This document shows, in pieces, positions 1-4,059 of a stretch of DNA of 5,820 nt. The notes below the pieces were generated by a model. It did no database searches, was not told where the DNA came from, and saw only the letters and a list, made by a program, of their open reading frames with translations. A program made the position numbers and the translations under genes. Every line of letters begins with the position of its first letter. Within the stretch, counting starts at the first letter, position 1. The stretch is from JAGQLF01 sp964635995 (GTDB taxonomy: Bacteria; Patescibacteriota; Dojkabacteria; J137), in assembly GCA_964635995.1 (NCBI GenBank), contig CAZWRA010000049.1, positions 1 through 5,820 of the forward strand, read 5' to 3'.

Positions 1-108
1 ATTTTTGATAAAATTCAGTTGTCCTTATCTGGTAATTATCTACATTTAGAGGTCATATTGGAATTAATTTTTGAAGAAATACTTTCAGTAGTATTAGCAG
101 AATTTTAG
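1..108 (+). CDS. Possible C-terminal tail of a plus-strand gene entering from the left edge
   Basis: Reading from base 1 in the first plus frame there are 35 sense codons before a TAG at 106-108. The encoded tail is hydrophobic and acidic (it ends ILSVVLAEF) and matches no family I recognise. The other frames here are closed early. An open stretch this short at a window edge can occur by chance in AT-rich DNA, so this is tentative. In its favour, a terminator-like hairpin with a T run in the plus orientation follows at 277-355, as expected if a plus-strand gene converges on ftsI. Against it, about 170 nt separate the stop from that hairpin. Confidence 0.25.
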   Translation: MFDKIQLSLSGNYLHLEVILELIFEEILSVVLAEF

Positions 109-276
109 CCATAGATTCACTGTAATAGTTAATTATTAAAGTGTCTCAATGCGTCCTAAGATCATCAAATATTTTCTTTGAGGTATTTTTTATCTTATGA
201 CGAAATATAAGTATTTATCTTACTCTAATTAAAGTATATAGAGAACTAGCAATCATAATATACATTACATTTGGGG

Positions 277-355
277 TTTGGGGAGAATTCCGTCCCAGAC
301 AGGATAAGAGTTAGATTGAATGAGGGATGGACTGAATTTTCCCCAAAACTTTTTT
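277..355 (+). terminator. Long imperfect hairpin followed by a T run, plus orientation
   Basis: Bases 277-295 can pair with 329-347 over 19 positions: 17 Watson-Crick pairs, one G-T pair (285/339) and one mismatch (291/333). They enclose a loop of about 33 nt. The outer part is TTTGGGGA against TCCCCAAA. Two bases later comes TTTTTT (350-355), the layout of an intrinsic terminator read on the plus strand. On the minus strand the G-T pair becomes A-C and no T run follows, so the polarity points away from the dcw operon. It could terminate a plus-strand gene convergent with ftsI, or be the 3' part of a small RNA. I saw no good promoter just upstream, and it matches no RNA family I know. Confidence 0.5.
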
Positions 356-356
356 G

Positions 357-382
357 TTACTTTTTTAGTTATAAAAAAGTAA
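357..382. repeat. Perfect 10-bp inverted repeat made almost wholly of A and T
   Basis: TTACTTTTTT (357-366) is the exact reverse complement of AAAAAAGTAA (373-382), with a 6-base loop between them. It lies 22 bases beyond the ftsI stop codon. Its left arm also forms a near-direct repeat with the preceding ACTTTTTTGTT at 348-358, so the A run could pair with either T run. As a terminator of the ftsI transcript it is weak, because the stem is A/T-only and no separate T run follows on the minus strand. It may instead act as a 3'-end stabilising or bidirectional termination element. Confidence 0.4.
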
Positions 383-404
383 GAAGAAAGAACATGAAAG
401 TCTA

Positions 405-2234
405 TTACCCAATTCTAGGAACATTTAAGTGATCTTTTATAGCCGCAAAAGTATCTAACCACATAATTCTAGAGTTATAAAAAGACAACTGACCACCTTT
501 TGGCTTACTAACCTTAACTAGCATTATAAACGTCCTATCATCAGACATATCGAAACCTACTTGAGTGGAGTTAACATCAGAAGTGTAACCAAATTGATTA
601 GCAATTAAAGCTGTTCCAGATTTCATTCCAATATTATAATTTCTTAAATCATCATACCAATACTCATAAGCAGGAATATCATTTAAATAAATTTGGTGCA
701 TTATATTTCCAACAAGTTCAGCAGTTTCTGGTTTAATTATGTGCTCTTCAAAATCAAATGGTAGGGGCTCATAATGGATAACTTCTCCATCTCCTTTAAC
801 TACTTTCTCCATTATATGTGGCCTCATTCTAACTCCACCATTTGGAATCGCTGAAACAGCACTTATAGTCTGAAGTGGTGTTGAAAGATAACCGTGCCCA
901 TAAGAAAAAGCTGCAATATCTCCAAGATTCCATTCATCTCCATTTTTTAGAAGACCTGGATCCTCTCCTGATAAATCAATTCCCGTATTTCTTCCAATAC
1001 CAAAATCATAAAGATATTGATAAAAACTTCTACTATCAATTTTATTTACCTGTTCTCCAGATTTATCCATATCCATAATAAAATCATGAAGCATGTGATA
1101 GAAGCAAATATTGTCAGATTTTTGGAAACATTGAAAAGCAGTTAGTGCAGGTTGAGGTTTTTTATCCCATGTACATAGTGGTTCTAAATCATTAGTAAAT
1201 TTTTCACATCCCTCGTGTCCTTCAGGTTGAACAATTGTTTCAGGGGTGATTACACCTTTATCTATTGCTGTTGCGAATGTAAATATCTTTCCAATAGAAC
1301 CAATTTCATAAGGAATTGTAACTCCTTGATTTGTGTAAACTGATGGTTCAGTTTCCTCTCTTAAGTTCGGATTATAGTCTGGGTAATTTGCTAATGCCAT
1401 AATTGCTCCAGTTTTCGGATCCATTACAATTATAGTTCCTGATTCAGCTTCAAATCTTTTCACAGCTGATTCAACTTGTTCTTCAACAATTGTCTGTAAC
1501 TTTTTATCAATAGTTGTATAAATTGAACTTCCTGGCTTTGGCTCAATTGTTTCAAAAAGAGAACTTGCTACTGCCTGTCCAATTGCATCATTCTCTTTTA
1601 TAACCATTCCCTTTCTTGGATTTAAATCTCCATTCCAATGTCCTTCAATTCCTCCTTGTCCTATTTCTTGATCCTTATGAGTATTTGTTAAGCCAAGAAC
1701 ATGAGCTGCTAGCCTATCTTCTGGGTAAATCCTTTTTGATGTAGAGATAAATCTGTAACCTTTTAATATCCTTTCAGTATCTATGTCAGTTGTAAGTGTA
1801 TTAAGCTCTTGCCATTGTTCTGCATCTAGGGACTCAGCAATTGGAAACCATAAAAGTCCATTATCTTCATAGTTTTCCCTTATCATCTTTCTTAGTTCTT
1901 CTGGAGTTTTATCAATTATTGGGGCTACCTTACGAACAAATTCATCTGTTGTTTGTATACCTTTTTCTTCAAAATACTCAAGATCTCTAATCCAAACATA
2001 CATATCGAATCTTGGCTCTGAATATGCAAGTGTTGACCCATCTCTAGCATAAATGCTACCTCTTAATGAAGTAAGCTCTGTAGAATATACTCTTCCATCT
2101 GCAATTTTTTTAAAATCATCAGCATATATTATCTGCCAACGAAACAACGAAGCTGAAATGACAATAAATGTCAGAAAGAAGATTATATGAATAACTCTAA
2201 TTTTATTGCTTAAAAATCCGTTATTTTCACCCAT
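405..2234 (-). CDS. ftsI: Class B penicillin-binding protein, FtsI/PbpB-type septal peptidoglycan transpeptidase
   Basis: A D,D-transpeptidase that cross-links septal peptidoglycan in the periplasm, normally partnered with FtsW and the FtsQLB-type complex. Residue numbers here count from a TTG at 2252. One membrane anchor lies near 18-40. The PBP dimerisation domain follows, including RGSIYARDG at 64-72. The transpeptidase domain runs from about 268 to 590, with SxxK as SIGK (Ser319 nucleophile, Lys322), SxN as SDN (379-381) and KTG-box KSGT (544-547), so the catalytic set is intact. The protein stops about 68 residues after KSGT with no PASTA domains. I prefer the ATG at 2234 (609 aa), which starts 1 nt after the ftsL stop; the TTG at 2252 (615 aa) would overlap ftsL by 17 nt and neither has a strong Shine-Dalgarno. 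All four cysteines (349, 360, 375, 383) flank the SDN motif, which is unusual. PBP identity is firm; ftsI over other class B paralogues rests on cluster position. Confidence 0.95.
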   Translation of the reverse strand: MGENNGFLSNKIRVIHIIFFLTFIVISASLFRWQIIYADDFKKIADGRVYSTELTSLRGSIYARDGSTLAYSEPRFDMYVWIRDLEYFEEKGIQTTDEFVRKVAPIIDKTPEELRKMIRENYEDNGLLWFPIAESLDAEQWQELNTLTTDIDTERILKGYRFISTSKRIYPEDRLAAHVLGLTNTHKDQEIGQGGIEGHWNGDLNPRKGMVIKENDAIGQAVASSLFETIEPKPGSSIYTTIDKKLQTIVEEQVESAVKRFEAESGTIIVMDPKTGAIMALANYPDYNPNLREETEPSVYTNQGVTIPYEIGSIGKIFTFATAIDKGVITPETIVQPEGHEGCEKFTNDLEPLCTWDKKPQPALTAFQCFQKSDNICFYHMLHDFIMDMDKSGEQVNKIDSRSFYQYLYDFGIGRNTGIDLSGEDPGLLKNGDEWNLGDIAAFSYGHGYLSTPLQTISAVSAIPNGGVRMRPHIMEKVVKGDGEVIHYEPLPFDFEEHIIKPETAELVGNIMHQIYLNDIPAYEYWYDDLRNYNIGMKSGTALIANQFGYTSDVNSTQVGFDMSDDRTFIMLVKVSKPKGGQLSFYNSRIMWLDTFAAIKDHLNVPRIG

Positions 2235-2235
2235 T

Positions 2236-2553
2236 TTAATATTCGAGGGCAATGCTTTCTACTGTTGAGATTTCACTTACCTGTTTCTCAGTTAGACCAT
2301 ATTTTTCTGCAACAGCCTGTAGATTTTTAATAGACTTTAGTTCATCAATTTCAGAACTAATAATTTCATTAGACAATCTTAATTGATCTTTTTCTCGCCT
2401 AATCTCCTCAATAGCCGCATTACTTGTCCCGATAACTGAAGTAATATATATTTGACTTCCAAAGAATACAACTACAAGTAATAAAACTGCAATAGCTAAT
2501 CTTTTATTGAATTTCTTGAAAATAGGTTTTTTCTTTTGATTATTTCTGCTCAT
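2236..2553 (-). CDS. ftsL: FtsL-like division protein, in frame with rsmH; may also be translated on its own
   Basis: This is the last 105 codons of the rsmH frame, beginning at an internal ATG (2553-2551). It has the full anatomy of FtsL: a short, very basic cytoplasmic tail (KKKPIFKKFNKR), one transmembrane segment at about fusion residues 322-346, a heptad-like coiled coil at about 347-385 (IEEIRREKDQLRLSNEI), and the terminal NLQAVAEKYGL motif typical of FtsL/DivIC proteins. The position between rsmH and ftsI is the standard place for ftsL. The basic tail predicts cytoplasmic N-terminus and outside coiled coil, where FtsL scaffolds FtsI/FtsW. For separate initiation at this ATG only a weak GGA lies 11 nt upstream. 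Sequence identity among FtsL proteins is low, so the call rests on architecture and synteny. Whether it is made free, fused, or both is unresolved. Confidence 0.7.
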   Translation of the reverse strand: MSRNNQKKKPIFKKFNKRLAIAVLLLVVVFFGSQIYITSVIGTSNAAIEEIRREKDQLRLSNEIISSEIDELKSIKNLQAVAEKYGLTEKQVSEISTVESIALEY

Positions 2554-3465
2554 TTTTTTAATTATCCATAATTTTGCACTTCGTGCTCTTTCGTTTTTAG
2601 TAATTTCTTCAGTAGTAGGTACTTTTTGTGTAAAACTTAAGAATGATTTATTTAAATTAATAAATTCTTCTACAGTTTTCTCCTCACCAGAATGGAAAGT
2701 CACAATACTTAAAACTCCTGTTTCTTTCAAATGTTCGAATCCTTTTCGTAAAAGCTCATGTAAGTTCTCATATTCACTATTTACAACTACTCTTAGAACC
2801 TGGAATACTCGTGCTTTTGTTTGCATTAAGTTTCTACCAGCTCTCGAGTTAAATCTCCTAAAAGTATTTTCGGTTACTTCTACAAGATCCGAGACTGTTT
2901 TGAACTTATTTGATTCTCTTCTTTTAATTATGTTCTGGGAAAACTTGATGGCTTCTCCTTTGTTAAAATCACCATATTTAATAAAAATACTATTAAGTTC
3001 TTTTCTTCCTAATGCATTTAATAAATCTGATGCTTTAACTCCTAGATCAGGATTAAAGCGCATATCTAACTCATCTTGACCTCTTTCAAAAGAAAGGCCT
3101 TCAATAGTTTCTAATTGATTTGATGACCATCCAAGATCAGCAACAATTCCATCTACTTTAGAAATTTTTAAAGAACTTAAAACTTCACTTAACTCAGAGA
3201 AATTTTTATTTACAACTATATGATTTGAATTTAATTTAGAAATACCTTCTTCGGCTTCAATGTTTGATTTCCCTATATTGTTTAAGTAGCTAGTAACAGT
3301 ATTTTGATCTATTTCAAAACTAATTACTAAACATTCCTCATTTAACTCAAGAATTTTTTGGGAATAACCTCCACCTCCAAGAGTTGCATCAATATATATA
3401 CCTTTTGAAGTTATCTCTAAAGAGTTGATTGATTCGTCAATAAGTACTGGTGTGTGTTTATTCAT
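2236..3465 (-). CDS. rsmH: RsmH (MraW) 16S rRNA m4C1402 methyltransferase, apparently fused in frame to FtsL
   Basis: Residues 1-304 are a complete RsmH, which uses S-adenosylmethionine to N4-methylate C1402 of 16S rRNA. Visible motifs: HTPVL at 4-8 near the start; SAM-binding DATLGGGG (26-33) and acidic FEID (50-53); DLGWSSNQLE (110-119); ERGQDELDMRF (127-137); KARVFQVLR (217-225) and NSE (229-231); TFHSGEE (256-262); and the family's C-terminal NERARSAKLW (291-300). RsmH is normally about 300-315 residues and should end right there. Here the frame runs on through IIKKMSRN into a 105-residue FtsL-like module, giving 409 aa. The join lies in ATTAAAAAAATGAGC, where losing one A makes the ordinary ATGA stop/start overlap. 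A fused protein is topologically possible because FtsL's N-terminus is cytoplasmic. The ATG overlaps the end of mraZ by 8 nt, implying translational coupling. Methyltransferase identity is certain; the fusion as drawn is not. Confidence 0.93.
   Translation of the reverse strand: MNKHTPVLIDESINSLEITSKGIYIDATLGGGGYSQKILELNEECLVISFEIDQNTVTSYLNNIGKSNIEAEEGISKLNSNHIVVNKNFSELSEVLSSLKISKVDGIVADLGWSSNQLETIEGLSFERGQDELDMRFNPDLGVKASDLLNALGRKELNSIFIKYGDFNKGEAIKFSQNIIKRRESNKFKTVSDLVEVTENTFRRFNSRAGRNLMQTKARVFQVLRVVVNSEYENLHELLRKGFEHLKETGVLSIVTFHSGEEKTVEEFINLNKSFLSFTQKVPTTEEITKNERARSAKLWIIKKMSRNNQKKKPIFKKFNKRLAIAVLLLVVVFFGSQIYITSVIGTSNAAIEEIRREKDQLRLSNEIISSEIDELKSIKNLQAVAEKYGLTEKQVSEISTVESIALEY
2553..2562 (-). 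promoter_or_regulatory. A7 tract at the rsmH-ftsL junction, candidate slippage or indel site
   Basis: On the minus strand the codons read ATT AAA AAA ATG AGC, with seven consecutive A residues (2559-2553). Dropping one A gives ATT AAA AAA TGA, stopping RsmH after residue 304 with the ftsL ATG overlapping the stop as ATGA. Adding one A gives AAT GAG CAG AAA TAA, which stops RsmH after four extra residues. Either single-base change therefore separates the two proteins at the natural end of the RsmH family. This is read directly from the sequence; slippage itself is inferred, and seven A is short for efficient polymerase slippage. Confidence 0.45.
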
Positions 3466-3898
3466 GATTATTACTTTCTTTATACAAATTCTCAGATAAG
3501 TTTCTAATATTATTTGATAGTAATTTTAGCTTCCCTTCCCACTTATCTTTATCCCAGATTTCAATCCACTCACCCACTCCAAGAAATATTACATTTTCAA
3601 TTATTCCAGAAAATTGCTTGAGCTGTTCTGGGAGTACAAATCTTCCTTGATTATCAGGCTCTATATTAAAGCTTCCCCCTAAAAGATATCTCTTTATTTC
3701 TCTGTTTGTTAAAGTTAACAATGGTTTAGTATTAATTTCTTCAATAAATAATTTCCATCTCCTTTGATCAATCATAATTAAGCTAAAGTCATATCCTCTA
3801 GTTAAAATGATCTCTCCTTCTAATTGAATTCTTAATTTTTTAGGTATAGCAATTCTGTTTTTATCACCAACAGCTTGTGAATATTCTCCAATTAACAT
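3458..3898 (-). CDS. mraZ: MraZ transcriptional regulator of the dcw cluster
   Basis: MraZ is a ring-forming, AbrB-like DNA-binding protein that controls its own division operon. It is 146 residues long, the usual size, and contains two swapped-hairpin half-domains. The first carries GDKNRIAIPKKLR (11-23) and the second PDNQGRFVLPEQLK (81-94). The second keeps the DxxxR signature (Asp82, Arg86). In the first the leading Asp is replaced by Gly11, with Arg15 retained. The conserved WIEIWDKDKWE segment (111-121) is typical. It is first in the cluster, and its stop codon overlaps the rsmH start by 8 nt. The ATG at 3898 follows AAGAGAA, a weak purine-rich ribosome-binding site, about 2-3 nt from the start. 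A TATAAT at 3927-3922 and two MraZ-box-like repeats upstream suggest autoregulation. Confidence 0.95.
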   Translation of the reverse strand: MLIGEYSQAVGDKNRIAIPKKLRIQLEGEIILTRGYDFSLIMIDQRRWKLFIEEINTKPLLTLTNREIKRYLLGGSFNIEPDNQGRFVLPEQLKQFSGIIENVIFLGVGEWIEIWDKDKWEGKLKLLSNNIRNLSENLYKESNNHE

Positions 3899-3921
3899 TT
3901 TTCTCTTAGGATAATTTGCTA

Positions 3922-3927
3922 ATTATA
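3922..3927 (-). promoter_or_regulatory. -10 element of the probable mraZ operon promoter
   Basis: The minus strand reads a perfect TATAAT here, within ATAGTATAATTAGC. Transcription would start near 3915, leaving a short leader of roughly 17 nt before the mraZ ATG. No good -35 hexamer sits 16-18 nt upstream; the best is TGAAAA at 18 nt, overlapping the MraZ-box-like repeats. A weak -35 would suit a promoter controlled by a bound regulator. Confidence 0.6.
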
Positions 3928-3938
3928 CTATGAAATAT

Positions 3939-3954
3939 TCACCACTTTTCACCA
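3939..3954 (-). promoter_or_regulatory. Two MraZ-box-like direct repeats (TGGTGA) spaced 10 bp
   Basis: On the minus strand TGGTGA-AAAG-TGGTGA gives two direct hexamers with an exact 10-bp period, 41-56 nt before the mraZ ATG and just upstream of the TATAAT. Known MraZ operators are direct TGGGN-type repeats with the same 10-bp period upstream of mraZ. Here the fourth base is T in place of G in both copies, and I see only two copies. They overlap where a -35 would lie, so bound MraZ could block or replace -35 contacts; which of the two is not visible from sequence. Confidence 0.65.
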
Positions 3955-3993
3955 TTTGTTAATAACTATTGTAGAGAATTATGAAGAAAATAC

Positions 3994-4013
3994 AAGTGTT
4001 TAAAGTAACACTT
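3994..4013 (-). terminator. Weak hairpin, possible terminator of the solute-binding protein gene
   Basis: AAGTGTT (3994-4000) and AACACTT (4007-4013) form a perfect 7-bp inverted repeat with a 6-base loop, 47 nt beyond the stop of the solute-binding protein gene. On the minus strand it is followed by GTATTTTC, a poor T run, and the stem has only two G-C pairs. It lies between that gene and the mraZ promoter, where a terminator would make sense, but its strength is doubtful and it may be chance. Confidence 0.3.
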
Positions 4014-4059
4014 TTATGTAACAATTAGTGGAAATCTGTATGAATAATTAATTGAAGGC

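Larger units (their letters stand above)
109..404. other. Intergenic region downstream of ftsI with no coding capacity seen
   Basis: Both strands are densely punctuated by stop codons and I find no start, ribosome-binding site and frame combination worth calling. The stretch from 109 to about 270 is plain AT-rich sequence without a recognisable RNA gene. The rest holds the long hairpin at 277-347 and the A/T hairpin at 357-382, listed separately. The mraY, mur, ftsW and ftsZ genes that often follow ftsI are not here, so the cluster appears to end or be interrupted at this point. Confidence 0.6.

Noticed and set aside
271..356. Hairpin as signal recognition particle RNA, 6S RNA, tRNA or a known riboswitch
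   Set aside because: The SRP tetraloop and asymmetric-loop motifs are absent, there is no cloverleaf, and no riboswitch core motif I know is present.
277..382. Hairpins as a strong intrinsic terminator of the minus-strand dcw operon
   Set aside because: On the minus strand the long stem gains a second mismatch and is followed by CCCCAAATG with no T run; the nearer hairpin is A/T-only.
875..1078. Plus-strand open frame of 67 codons inside ftsI
   Set aside because: It lies antisense to the transpeptidase domain of a clearly real gene, has a low-complexity aromatic composition, and has no recognisable motif or context.
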